This document shows positions 22,803-33,414 of a stretch of DNA of 64,000 bases, one piece after another. Within the stretch, counting starts at the first letter, position 1; each line of letters starts with the position of its first letter. The notes beneath the pieces were generated by a model that saw only the letters and a program-made list of their open reading frames with translations, ran no database searches and had not been told where the DNA came from. The DNA comes from Ephydatia muelleri (taxonomy: Eukaryota; Porifera; Demospongiae; Spongillida; Spongillidae): positions 9,616,531 through 9,680,530 of the forward strand of contig JABACO010000006.1 of assembly GCA_013339895.1 (NCBI GenBank), given 5' to 3'. The translations under genes were made by a program, and so were the position numbers.

Positions 22803-22834
22803 ACCACCAACTTTCGCATAGAGAATGTTACTAA

Positions 22835-24975
22835 GAAACCACCTAATAATGAATATTTAATCACCTCTACAACAACTTTGCTCCAAAAGTGAGGTATCTG
22901 ATGCAGCATCATTCTTCAACTTGGTGAGGTCCATAATGAGCCTCTCCTGATACTTTGCATATTCCTTGCCAAGCAATCCTACTTATTCTTCTGCACTAGC
23001 AATGGAATCATCGCTAGCAAAGGATTCATTGCAAGTAGAGGGTTCCTCGGCAGATGCAGTAGTCGTAGCGCTCGTGTACAGGAACCGTTGCCTCTTTTCA
23101 AGAGACCTGCAGGTTCATTGCGGCTGTTGCACTCTTTTTTTGTGTGAATCGGAATCATAGTAATTTGATTACGTACTTGCCACACCTTTCACAATCTTGC
23201 TAACCAAATTAGGAACTACGGCGAGGGGTAAATGTTTTTATCCATCGCTGACTTTGTTGGAGGTGTCTAGCGATTACATTGGTGTCCCAGTTAGTTCCTT
23301 TGACTGGAAATATATATTCGTTCTACTCCCATGTAAATCTGACGCGAAACAAAAAATTGCCAAAACACTTGAAATTTAAATGCAATTTTAGTAGGGAGTA
23401 CCACCCCCTACGCCCCCCTTTTTTAATCACTCGTTACTTTTCTCTGTGGCCCACGCTCCATGTCATTCTTGATGGCCTTGGGTTGCTGCATTGCAAACAC
23501 CACAGGTGACAAAAGCTCTATAGCATACCTCCTTCAATCAGATTTTTATTTTAAAAGCAGATGTGTAATCCTCTCTTCTTCAAGATCTACAGTATTGGAC
23601 GATGGGGTCTCGTACTGATTTTCTTGCCCTTCCTCCCCCCTCCCCTCGAAAAGGGCGGAAAAATTTCGATACAAAGAGGTTATTTTTTTGTTCTGCTAAA
23701 TCAAGATCTTACGTTAATGAAGCAATGCTGACCCCCATCTTAGCTGTGTAATTTGTAGTTCACTATTAACAATCAAATTGTGAAAAGCGATTCATTTTCT
23801 ATGGTAGTTATACAGGAGAACAACCTTCTGACCAGGCGTTTCCGGATATGATCAAATTGATCACGCACCTTTTTGTTAAATTCTCGATTCTTCCAGTCCA
23901 TCACGCACGATTATGTTGTAGCTTAAAGTATAGATAATTCCACAGGTTACGGTTACGCCACACCCCCTGGTGGGAATGATTTACTGGCGGCGGATAGGCT
24001 TTAAGGCATTTTGTGCCTGTAGCACGTTCATTTGCATGTCCGCTCGCTACCAACGCCTACACAATTGAGATTTTTGCTTACTGAGATACAATAAATAAAT
24101 ACACTTTTCTGTCGTTTGAGATACGAATTAGACGGAAAATACATGCAAGCTCCTATATGAATAGCAAAGTGTATTGAGCCAATGATTGGTTAAAGTGTGC
24201 GAGTTATGCAAGCTAATAGCTGTTGATTGGTGTTGGAGAGGCGTATGCACAGCTATAGCTGTTGAGTGGTGTTGGGGGAACGCCACGTGTAGTGTTGTAT
24301 AAACTGTGTGATGTTGGGATTTTAGGCGTCTGTACTTGCGCATTGCTGCTGTACTCCCCCCCCCCCAACCTCCCCCTCCTCCCCCATGCTATCAGAATGC
24401 AGGTGTAAATGTTTACAGAGAAAAATTCCATTCATAGCTGAAAGCAGGCGAAGAGTGTCCTTCAAGTTCCAAGATTGTTGTGTGCTAGACTAGGTAGCGG
24501 TTTTCCCCACAGAAGTGGATTTCCCCTGATAGCCACTGGGTTTTTTCCTGAGGAGAGATGTGGACTCATCTCTCTTCCCCCCCCCCCCCCTCCCAAATAC
24601 AGATCTTATTTCAAGTCCCCCGCTCAGATGCTGTGTTGATTTTTTTTAATTATCAGAACGTCAGTCTGTCGAGTAATGTGTATTGTGTTTTGGTCTAGTT
24701 TTGGTGGAGCTGTTGACAGTGGCGTGCACAACAGATGACGTACCCAAATATGATGGTGTCATTGGGGAGGGTAGCGTGCATGATATAGGAGCTAGTTTAT
24801 CTCTGGTTTTTCAGCATAGTGAGTGTGGTGTAAATTCTGTCGCCCCTCCCTGTGTAAACTGTCTAACGTTGAGTCAACTACGCCTTAAAAGCCGTTTAGC
24901 GGCCCCCACTTCGGTTAATTAATCAATTTGCTTGCCTGGGGACTTGAGTTAGTTGCTTGTGTTTTTATTTTAACG
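22835..24975. other. intergenic region upstream of the first SH2 gene
   Basis: No gene was recognised. The block contains C-rich tracts (24354-24366 and 24577-24591). The promoter of the SH2 gene at 24976 is presumably at its right end, but no TATA box is evident. Confidence 0.35.
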
Positions 24976-25584
24976 ATGGCGTGGCTGTGCTGTATTAGCG
25001 CGAACAACAAGGAACCAGCAAAAAAGTTCAAACCTCTTGAAAACACACAGCTCCCGCAACACCAGGAACAAGACGATAGTTTTGTAGAATCTCTGCCAGT
25101 GTCGAACACCACATATCACCAATATCCTTTGTCAATGCCCATCAATGCGCAGCGCAGAGCAAGCAAGTATGTGACGGTGGCTGGGTCCGCCCCGAAATCC
25201 CCAAAGGGTGCCCCTGGCAAGGATTACCATCACGGTAGGATCACCCGCGAGAGAGCGGAGCATCTTTTGAAAAGATCGCAAGGACCAGAAGGAACGTTCC
25301 TTGTTCGCGAGAGTGATGATAACGTCTCTATGGACAGCACTGCCGTCTATGTGCTGTCTATCCTCGCTTCAGGAACGGTAGCACACATCGAGTTGAAGAG
25401 GGACGAGAGTGGAAAGTACTATTTAAAGGATATTCCTGGATCAAAGGCCTTCATTTCGATTCCTAGAGTTATTTTGCACTATCAGTACAAGCCTCTTGAC
25501 TTATATGAGCTTGGAACTGTTAAACTGTGTTGTTATGTTCCAGTAAATGACTCCGAACAAATCTGCAATTTCATTCACCTTTAA
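24976..25584 (+). CDS. SH2-only adaptor-like protein 1
   Basis: An intronless frame of 202 residues starts at ATG 24976 (the open frame upstream has no ATG). The N-terminus MAWLCCISANNKEPAKK has a Cys pair followed by basic residues, a plausible palmitoylation site. Residues 20-80 are polar and disordered with several Tyr (SKYVTV at 62-67). The SH2 domain spans residues 84-188: DYHHGRITRERAEHLL, then TFLVRES with the phosphotyrosine-binding Arg at 111, VAHIEL with the usual His, KYYL, and a final TVKLCCYVP. There is no kinase, SH3 or other domain. SH2 domains bind phosphotyrosine, so a membrane-tethered adaptor or competitor in tyrosine-kinase signalling is the likely role (inference). Two relatives lie at 31413-32592. 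An AATAAA occurs near 25822. Confidence 0.85.
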   Translation: MAWLCCISANNKEPAKKFKPLENTQLPQHQEQDDSFVESLPVSNTTYHQYPLSMPINAQRRASKYVTVAGSAPKSPKGAPGKDYHHGRITRERAEHLLKRSQGPEGTFLVRESDDNVSMDSTAVYVLSILASGTVAHIELKRDESGKYYLKDIPGSKAFISIPRVILHYQYKPLDLYELGTVKLCCYVPVNDSEQICNFIHL

Positions 25585-28069
25585 AAATCGTCTGACTTTT
25601 TAAAGCGCATGTGTTCGTTATTGTCTTCATTATGCAGTGCTTCATGTTTTGTTTTTTGTCTAGCCTGAGAAAAAATGGTTGCCCCAATGATAAACTTGTG
25701 CAGAATGCTGAATGCATGTATAAGGTAACCAATACACTGCTGTGCTTATTCTAATAGGAATGGTATAATATTTGAATTTGCTTAACAAATCATGAAATAC
25801 CAGGAAAAGGACAAGAGGGAGTAATAAATTGCGACAAGGTTAATTATTTCAGTTATCAACCCATGCTTGTCTGAACCCAATTTTTTTACCCTCGAAAGTT
25901 TCCAGCTACTAAGCATATCATATCCGCCAGACTTGATTTATAATGTCATAGGGATAAGAAATTATTATTATTAATACGTTGCCTCCATTCCGTCATAGAT
26001 TGATGCAATCTGTGATTCACCAACATTGCATTAAAAAAATGGGCATTAGGTCTCGTACGTACTTTTGGATACGAGACGGGCAACTGGGCCCTCATTATAG
26101 AATGGCAATAGAATTTCAATTTTGGGTTATCTTTTGCAATCCATTCAAGTTTAGCATAATAAAGGTGAATATCTGGGTTAAGCATCCTTCAAGCCTTCAA
26201 GGGATAAATCATAATGATACCAACGTTTGTTTTCTACGCCACGATATGGACTAGTGAATTATAGCACTCCATTTAGAGTCGTTGGCTTCACAGGGCTTTT
26301 TGGGTGGCAAGTGCTCTTTTATGCGTCTTTACTAGAGTGTTGTCTCTGTTCCATGTTTAGTGAGGCCATTGACCTATTCTGCTCTCCATTTGAACATTGA
26401 AATCCTATCCGTCTTTTTTTTGCTTATTTCATTACAATGTTTCAGTGTCCAAAAAAAAAAAACAATTGAATATTGCAATCTATGTTATTAGACATATTTT
26501 CTGTGAGACGTACCAAGGTTCTGAATATGCCGGGCTGCTTTTTTTTTTTTTGGGGCGAGCGTGGTCTTATTGTTGGAGTAGTACTTAACTATTTACTAAG
26601 TACTATAATATGATGGTCATCAGATTTTATTTTTTATTTTTACATCAGAAATCAAATCCATGTCACGAGTATTCTTAGCAAGTTTTCTAATCTTTGTGCT
26701 TTCTCTTTTGGTTCTATATCTCACATTGGGGCCCTGGAGGGCATTCGTTTTGGACACACACTAATATTCATTTATAACACACTTCTGTCTTTACACGTGA
26801 TTTACTACATAGCCATATACGTTCTGTACAGTTTATTGAAGTGGGCATGTGTACAATTCTTGAGCATACACACCCACACATACATACATACACACACACA
26901 CAACACTTATGCACAACATGCATACATGTGGCAAAACATGAAATGCTGAACTTGTTCTCTGCACATGCATTCTATTTGATCGAACAACTCAAGAGGCCAC
27001 CAATTCTATTCTATTCTCAATCTCTGTACTGTGATTATTGCATATCTCTAAAGTATACTCTTCCCTCAATACACTGTCTAGCACTTTGCACAAGTGCTTG
27101 TCTCACCCGTAAAAGTGTATGCCATGTTTAGAGCCTCTTTTTTAGGGGGATAGGGAGGGGGGAGTCTGGCAGCAGGATAATGAAATTGTTACTAGGCATG
27201 TCTAGGTAAACGTACCACACTACCACAATGTGCTGATAGGGTAGGTTCAATAATTTCATCCCCATAGGTAGGTCTCGCAAGACTTGCATTCCATCAGCAC
27301 AATTGTTGCATGTCTCATGTTGAAAGCATGCAAGGTATTACATGAGTGTACAGGTACTTATCAGATTGCTCTTCCTGGCCTTCTCACCATTAGTACAAAG
27401 GATTTTACTTCATATTCTACCCTTGCAATACCCTTCTAGCTATAGGAGTACGTATTTGTACAGTCATTTAATTCCATGCATACAACTAGTGCGACATACA
27501 AACACTTTGCTGCCTCATCTTGATGAAAATTTTTTTTTTGAACAGTGATGTTCCTACCTGGCCTATCACGATTAAATTGTTGTACCTACCCTATTGGCAC
27601 AGATTGTGGTACCCCCAGTGGTGATGCCAAGTAAACATTATTTCAGCCCTGCACTGCTCTAAAGAAAAAACCAAAACAAAAGTCTGTAGCATGCCAACCA
27701 TGGCATAATGGAAGTTTCGCTAGAAACTTCCATACTGACCCACACTATGAATGTCATTAAAAACATGCGACCATTCTGAATCTAACAAGACTCTCCACTA
27801 TTGGATTGTTTAGCTTGTTGTTTGAATCAAACAAAAAGAAACTAATGAGCATTTTCATCATTATGTGCACGTGCATACGAGTGTGTGAGCCAGCATGAGA
27901 TGTGAGCTCAAAACAAGAGACGAAAGTCACTGCAAATAAGTGATAGCTGAGTGTGTAAAGAAAGAAGAGATGGTTATGCCAAATACGTAAGTTTTATTAC
28001 GCACTGCCCATAGTGTTGCCGGCACAGTGTTATGCTTTGCCATGCACTGCATGCATTATGCGTGCACTT
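25585..28069. other. intergenic, no gene seen
   Basis: AT-rich sequence with short CA-rich runs at about 26865-26905. ORFs here have no recognisable domain. Confidence 0.45.
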
Positions 28070-28136
28070 GTGTGTGTATATATTTGTGTGAGTGTGTGTA
28101 TGTGTGTGTTGTGTGTGTGCATGCGTGTGTGTGCAC

Positions 28137-28200
<64 letters not shown>
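28070..28200. repeat. (GT)n microsatellite
   Basis: About 130 bp of GT/TG repeats with a few interruptions. The CV-type open frames over it are artefacts. Confidence 0.9.
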
Positions 28201-28427
28201 AATGGTTGTACTGAGGAGGAAAAGTGTTTCATTATCTTAATAACGTTTGAGATATAGGCCCTTCAAATCAGATACACATATAACATGGCATGGGCATATA
28301 GGGGTCCTACAATCGAGGAATATTACTTTAAAAATAAATCCAGCTTGCTATTTAATTTCAATTATGATAATACCATGGGAAGAAATTATGACACAAACAA
28401 ATATTTAGTTTATAAATAACGAATTCA

Positions 28428-30070
28428 ATAATAATAATAATGTAACATTCATGAAGGGGGAATATGGAAGCATCTCAGCAGGATGGCTCTAGCATTCTGC
28501 CGCATTAACGTGACACCCAGCAGGCAGTAGATTTGGCTCAGTGCTTCATTGTCAGATAGTCCCATTTGCATGGCAAGTCTCTTGCTCAATCTTGAGAAGC
28601 ATTCTTGGGCTTCACATCCCCAACCACCATAAACTTCCACCACTAATGGAATACACGTCCAGCCCAACTCTGAACACATTTCATCATTTTTGGCATGCTT
28701 CCTTACCTCGCCACATTCTGCAGAATTGCCTGAAGCCAAACTCGCTTCCAGAATGAGATCTGTATTTAGCGGATGGATTACTTGTAGGTCAAATGCTGCA
28801 GGGTGGGAGAGAGACCAGTTTGGCACCAGTGCATCAGCTGGTCTAGAGAAGTCTATGCCTGGACCTTTCTCCAGTTGAGGAGATAGGCATGCTTTAGAGC
28901 ACAGATGGGCAAAACAGTCCCTTAGTTTATTGTGCCGTACAATGGCGTCACCTCCAGACCGACATGTAAGAGCATGGTGGCCATCTGGATCAAGAGTCTT
29001 AGAACAAAGAAAACATTTACTGTCAGTGGAGGAGATAGGTATACCTAGCCACCATTTTAAAAGGACTTGCATCTCGTGAGGCGCTCCAAAGCTAAATCCC
29101 TGTGTATTGAAGGTATAGCTCTTAACCAGGCATATGCATTAGTGCTCTAAGTCGTGCTCTGGTACAAACAGTACTGTTATTAAGAAGAGTCTTGAAGAAA
29201 GTTTCTTCGATTTTACCTGAAAGGTGGTGCTGCTGTGGAGGAGAGCTAGTTACTGATTCAAACGTCATTGCATCAGCAGGATCAACCTTTGAGTTGTAGA
29301 AAGCTATAACCTCTTTGAGACTTTGAGACACATTAGGAGCATTTGTGATGTCGATAGCATTGGACACAGATGCAATGTATGCACTAGGGGAGTGGTTAGA
29401 GACTGATCTCAAACCTAGACCACCAAACCGAAGTGGAAGTTGAACTTGTTTAGTGGCTGAATGTGGTAGTTCAAATGCCGCACATTCCTCTAAACAGTGG
29501 AGGACATCTTCATCAAAACAAGTAAACTGCTGTAGTGAAGAATCACAAGGTGGAATGGAGCAACCTAGATGGAACAGCTTGCAGAAGCTCGCACAATGGC
29601 AAAGTAGCAAAATGGACACTTGAGGGTCGCACAACTTAGGTAAAAGATGGAGAAGAGAACAAGCCTGTTTTCTTTTTGACTCAATGTAGTCACCGCAAAA
29701 TTCTGGACTTCCAATTGGTGCCCCCAGAATTTCAAGGTTAGGTGTAGTTGATGTAGGAATGCAGGAGTTGAACGTTGAAAGGTATCTGCATTGGGACTAA
29801 ACAGTTCGCATTTTGACTGGTTGAGGATCAGGCCATTTGGCTTGCCCTCTGTACCTAGGACCTCTAAAGCCCTGAGAACAGCAGAGCCTGGACCAGCCAG
29901 AGCCCCGTCATCTAGGTACCATGCATTAAACAAGAGTTGTTGACATTGTGGGTCTGCTGCCAACTGTCTCAGGACTGATTGAAGGACTAGAGCAAATAGT
30001 AGAGGGCCTAGTGGATCACCCTGCTGAACCCCTGATGCCGATGAAATTGTACCAACAGGATGCCAGAGTA
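28428..30070 (-). mobile_element. 5'-truncated non-LTR retrotransposon (RT plus zinc-finger/endonuclease-like C-terminus)
   Basis: On the minus strand it begins at about 30070 within the RT palm: GVQQGDPLGPLLFALVLQ, then the catalytic YLDDG (about 29915), a GLILNQSKCELF motif, LPLRFGGLGLRSV, and a C-terminal domain. The last domain (28449-29072) has CFLCSKTLDPDGHHALTC, a zinc-knuckle-like C-x2-C...HH...C, then RPAD...FDLQV and an EV-containing segment resembling a PD-(D/E)XK nuclease. Frameshifts lie near 29120 and 29600. The end is followed within ten bases by an (ATT)n tail at 28428-28441, typical of LINE 3' ends. It lacks the 5' half, so it is inactive. Confidence 0.75.
28449..29120 (-). 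pseudogene. C-terminal zinc-finger/endonuclease-like region of the retrotransposon
   Basis: From about 29110 to 28449 the frame is open with no stop. It reads FGAPHEMQVLLKWWLGIPI, the zinc-knuckle, a helical region RHNKLRD, RPADALVPNW, FDLQVIHPLN and VVEVYGGWG. The arrangement RPxD...(F/W)D(L/V)xV...E matches the C-terminal region seen in many invertebrate RT elements. The nuclease assignment is an inference from the motif order. Confidence 0.6.
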
Positions 30071-30301
30071 TTACTAAAATAAAGAAATAACAATTAATGT
30101 AAATTAATTAACAGCAATTAGACACTAATATGACGTATCTATTAAATTGCTGAATATCCTGCTGATAAATTTCAGTCCATTAAATCCAAACCATTCTCAC
30201 ATAAGTTCTTCCTTTTTGAACTGGTTAATTACCAATACCAAAATATAACTAATTGTGGTGAATTTTGTATGGAATTTTCCTTCAATGTGGGACACCCTGT
30301 A
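30071..30301. mobile_element. fragment ending in a mariner-like terminus
   Basis: AT-rich sequence ends GGGACACCCTG followed by TA (30289-30301). The same terminus (CAGGGTGTCC / GGACACCCTG, TA-flanked) bounds the 765-bp element at 54911-55675. No left terminus is visible, so this may be a right half cut by the adjacent retrotransposon. Confidence 0.4.
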
Positions 30302-30696
30302 TGTCTTTTGCCTCACTCAATAAAACATTAACTTTGATATAGCTAGTTTGGATGACAGTAGTGGTGTATAGAGGAAGGAAACAAGGACAAATGCAACAGC
30401 GTGGAGCACCCCTGGGGGCCCGGACATCAACATGAAATTAATGAGTAGCTACCTTCTCGTCCCCAGATCGGTGAGTTTTTTGCATTACAATACCCGCCCT
30501 CTGTCATTTTTTTTTTTATAATGCAATAACCAATAATATGGCATACCTTCATTTACAATGCATGCATCAATAGAATGAATAAGTTCCTCACAACATTCCT
30601 GTGTCTGACCCTGGAGTCGAGGGTGTTCGGTTCCCAGGAACAGCCTCGCACCAGATGCACAACATTAAGGATTTGTTTGTTTGTTTGTTTTTTCTT

Positions 30697-30727
30697 TGGG
30701 GGGGGGGGGGGGGGGGGGGGGGGGGAG
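30697..30727. repeat. poly-G tract
   Basis: About 30 consecutive G. Confidence 0.9.
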
Positions 30728-30939
30728 GCATATTAGTGCCATTGGGCCTCTCTACTGATTTATCTGGTGCAGGTTTTCGGACTTGAAATAAAGGTTGTGT
30801 TATGTACTATACACAAGTACATGCTATTGGTACTGACCCTTCCTCTTTGCACATACAACTCCATTCTGTACTTACCATGCAGGGGCACAGTTCTGTCATA
30901 CTAGAAATACATTTTGGATATTCCGATTATTATTAATCA

Positions 30940-31155
30940 ATGGTATGTAACTATGTAGATGTGCACACAAAGGATGAAATGAACGTATTAAACAGACACA
31001 ATGTGGGAACCCTGGCTTTCGCAACAGCTAGATCAATCACACTTAATCTGAAAGCTCGCCCCTGTGATATCCGTGCACCTCTTAAGCAAATTATGGAAGA
31101 GCACAGGAGAGAGAAGCTAACACAGCATCTTATCCAGGTAATAGTTGTGCCATAA
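30940..31155 (+). other. unidentified ORF with exon-like end
   Basis: The frame contains NVGTLAFATARSITLNLKAR and IRAPLKQIMEEHRREKLTQH, which look protein-like, and meets a donor-like CAG|GTAATA near 31137. I recognise no family. It may be an orphan exon or a transposon piece. Confidence 0.25.
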
Positions 31156-31412
31156 TGTTGCTCTTGCTTGATAGTATAGAAGAGAGGTAAGTCTCTTGCA
31201 TGTTACAGAGGCACACTTCCCCATTCCTCCTGATGTGGAAAAACTAGTGGAGTGAAGGAGCCATGCTCTATTTCCCGTACACGTTGGTCATAAGATCTCT
31301 GCTTTGAATATTCTGTACGTAATACAAACCAGAGCCGGATAATATGTATTATCTCAGTACAAACAACCGAAACAAACCCATTAGCAAACGACACACATTG
31401 CGCAAGTCTGGA

Positions 31413-32000
31413 CTATTCAGCAGGAACATAGTACTTGAGCAAGACACTTCCACCACCCGCCAAGTCGATCGGTTTTGATTGATAGTAAGACACCAGCTTT
31501 GCAACCGAGTGGAACGACTTTGCAGATGGTGCGTTGCTTAGAGAATATTTTTTGTCGTGCGCTCTAATAATGTCCAAATGGTAAACCACTCCGTCCCGCA
31601 TTAATGAAAGGATAAAGTCAGGTTTTCTGTCCGCTGTCGAGATTTCAGGGTCGCGAACCAGAAATGTACCATCAAGACGTTGCGTATGCTTCAAAAAATC
31701 CTCAGCCTTCCTCGTACTTATCCTGCCGCGGTAGTATGGTTCTTTGCCGGGCGCACCTTTTTTAGGTTTGCTCGTAGCAGATGACTCTTGGTTTCTTCTT
31801 AAGGATGTTTGATTCCTCGGGAGTGACGACGGTTCAGAGTATTGCCTTCCACCAGTGGGAGGCTGATAAATTTGGGGGTTCGATGGAGGAGATGATGCGG
31901 ATGATTCAACAATTGGCACACGCGGCCTGAGAATCCTACTAGTTTCATCATCACTGTCTGACTGAGAGTTCCTCGGACAACACAAATTGAAAAGAGCCAT
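31413..32000 (-). CDS. SH2-only adaptor-like protein 2
   Basis: An intronless frame of 195 residues starts at ATG 32000. The N-terminus MALFNLCCPRNSQSDSDDE has a Cys pair at 7-8, a likely palmitoylation site. Residues 20-85 are Ser/Pro/Gln/Arg-rich and disordered. The SH2 domain covers about residues 88-193: PYYRGRISTRKAEDFL, TFLVRD with the binding Arg at 116, VYHLDI, KYSL, LVSYYQ, and a closing SVLLKYYVP. It shares the linker KKGAPGK and the LKYYVP ending with its two neighbours, so the three are paralogues. It is divergent from the gene at 32065 with 64 bp between start codons. A role in phosphotyrosine signalling at membranes is inferred; no catalytic domain is present. Confidence 0.85.
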   Translation of the reverse strand: MALFNLCCPRNSQSDSDDETSRILRPRVPIVESSASSPPSNPQIYQPPTGGRQYSEPSSLPRNQTSLRRNQESSATSKPKKGAPGKEPYYRGRISTRKAEDFLKHTQRLDGTFLVRDPEISTADRKPDFILSLMRDGVVYHLDIIRAHDKKYSLSNAPSAKSFHSVAKLVSYYQSKPIDLAGGGSVLLKYYVPAE

Positions 32001-32064
32001 TATTAAATCACGTGACCACGATTTTGTGTGGGCGTGCTCCCCTTCTGATCATGTGATAAATAAG
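32001..32064. promoter_or_regulatory. 64-bp bidirectional promoter between divergent SH2 genes
   Basis: Only 64 bp separate the two start codons. The space contains the palindromic E-box TCACGTGAC (32008-32016) and a GTGTGGGCGTG Krueppel/EGR-type box (about 32026-32036), but no TATA box. Both genes probably share these sites. Start sites may lie inside the opposite coding frame; this is inferred. Confidence 0.55.
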
Positions 32065-32592
32065 ATGGGTGGTTGTTGTCAACGGGAGAGAAAAGAAAAA
32101 GCTGCGTTACTACAGCACTCACCCACGACGTCAATAACTATTGATGGTTACTCGTCTACCGGAGAAGCCACGGTAACCGATTCTCGCCGACAGCGACCTG
32201 ATCCACAAAATACGGGCTCAGAGAAAGCTCTTAAAAAGGCGCCCATAAAGAAGAGCTACTACTTTGGTAGCATAACACGCAAGGAGGCAGAGAACGTGTT
32301 GCTGCGATCGCAACATTTCGACGGGACGTACCTTGTCCGTGACAGTGAAAAACAGTTTCCGGAAGGAATACCAACGTACGCCATCTCGTTATTAAATAAT
32401 GGAATTGTCTTCCATATAGAGATTAAGACAAATGATCGTGGGCGGTATACCATCCCCGAGCTACTCTCGAAATCATTCAGCTCGGTGGACAAGCTAGTTG
32501 GACACTTTCAAAATACACCTCTTGACTTGGAGGGGGGCTGCTCCGTTAAACTAAAGTACTACCTTCAAAACACTAACAATGTTCCGTCTTGA
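32065..32592 (+). CDS. SH2-only protein 3 with myristoylation-type N-terminus
   Basis: An intronless frame of 175 residues starts at ATG 32065; the longer open frame upstream has no ATG and would overlap the promoter. It begins MGGCCQRERKEKA: Gly2 after Met, Cys4/Cys5 and a basic cluster. That is the arrangement of N-myristoylated and palmitoylated proteins such as Src-family members. The SH2 domain spans about residues 65-168: SYYFGSITRKEAENVL, TYLVRDSE with Arg92, VFHIEI, RYTI, LVGHFQNTPLDLEGG and SVKLKYYL. It is a paralogue of the proteins encoded at 24976 and 31413. A membrane-anchored phosphotyrosine reader is the likely role; the partner is unknown. Confidence 0.85.
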   Translation: MGGCCQRERKEKAALLQHSPTTSITIDGYSSTGEATVTDSRRQRPDPQNTGSEKALKKAPIKKSYYFGSITRKEAENVLLRSQHFDGTYLVRDSEKQFPEGIPTYAISLLNNGIVFHIEIKTNDRGRYTIPELLSKSFSSVDKLVGHFQNTPLDLEGGCSVKLKYYLQNTNNVPS

Positions 32593-33017
32593 TTTGAGTG
32601 TTGTGTGTTGTGCGTTGTGATATTGTATGCATGTTTATTGTATGCATGTTTCGTGGAAAACAGTGGCGGGGGTGGGGGGGCGCGGAGGGGGAGGGGAGAA
32701 AATGAATAATTTACAATGAGGTGTTAGCCCCTCCCCCCGCCTCCCGGCATTCACCAGCTTATATTTACTGATTATTTTGTTTTGGTTTTTGGTGCGCTGC
32801 AGTTTGTATGCTATTGCACTGTTTTTATATAAAACTATGACGATGGATTCGGACTCGGGGTGAAAAAGTTGTTGGTATCTACGCTTGCTGTATCAGGGTG
32901 CATGCACACGTGGTCGACTCATTTACGTAAGCACTATCATAATGTATGAAAGTTTCGTGGCGCACAAAATTGTGGCCTCAACCTAAAACGCGGCATTGAT
33001 GCTGTTAGGATATATAT
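32593..33017. other. intergenic, G-rich and C-rich tracts
   Basis: It contains a repeated GTATGCATGTTT pair just after the SH2 gene, then G-rich (32665-32698) and C-rich (32730-32745) tracts. No gene was seen. Confidence 0.4.
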
Positions 33018-33044
33018 ATGGGGTTTAGGGTTTAGGGTTTAGGG
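33018..33044 (+). repeat. short TTTAGGG tandem repeat
   Basis: Just over three GGGTTTA units, resembling telomere-like repeats of the TTTAGGG type. It is too short for a true interstitial telomere. Confidence 0.6.
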
Positions 33045-33336
33045 CCGCGCCGAAGGCGCGAGGGACCAGGTCAATTTGCACCCGGAATCCGAATCCGGTG
33101 TCAAAAAGCACCCGTCTAGCACCAAATTTTTTTTGCAATGTTTCGGCCGTCAACGACCACTGCACGACCACTGGACGAGGGCACCTTCGGCGCCATATTA
33201 ATACTCCTAATTGTGGCGCACGATTTCGTGAGCCACGGAAACTTCCTTCATACTTACGTAGTGAGTCTGAAACGAGTCTGCAGTATACATTATGCAATAA
33301 TGCTTACGTAGTGAGTCTGAGAACGAGTCCTCACGC

Positions 33337-33339
33337 ACG

Positions 33340-33412
<73 letters not shown>
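33337..33412. repeat. (CA)n microsatellite
   Basis: About 36 CA units. Confidence 0.9.

Positions 33413-33414
<2 letters not shown>

Noticed and set aside
24928-24975. N-terminal extension of SH2 protein 1
   Set aside because: The upstream open frame has no ATG; the first ATG is 24976 and gives an N-terminus like those of the paralogues.
25946-26254. Pair of overlapping ~80-90 codon frames on both strands
   Set aside because: No recognisable domain, no splice signals, and typical chance ORFs of AT-rich DNA.
28013-28257. Cys-Val repeat proteins on the plus strand
   Set aside because: Pure (GT)n microsatellite translation.
31987-32064. N-terminal extension of SH2 protein 3
   Set aside because: It has no ATG and would run through the divergent promoter. 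ATG 32065 gives the MGGCC start.
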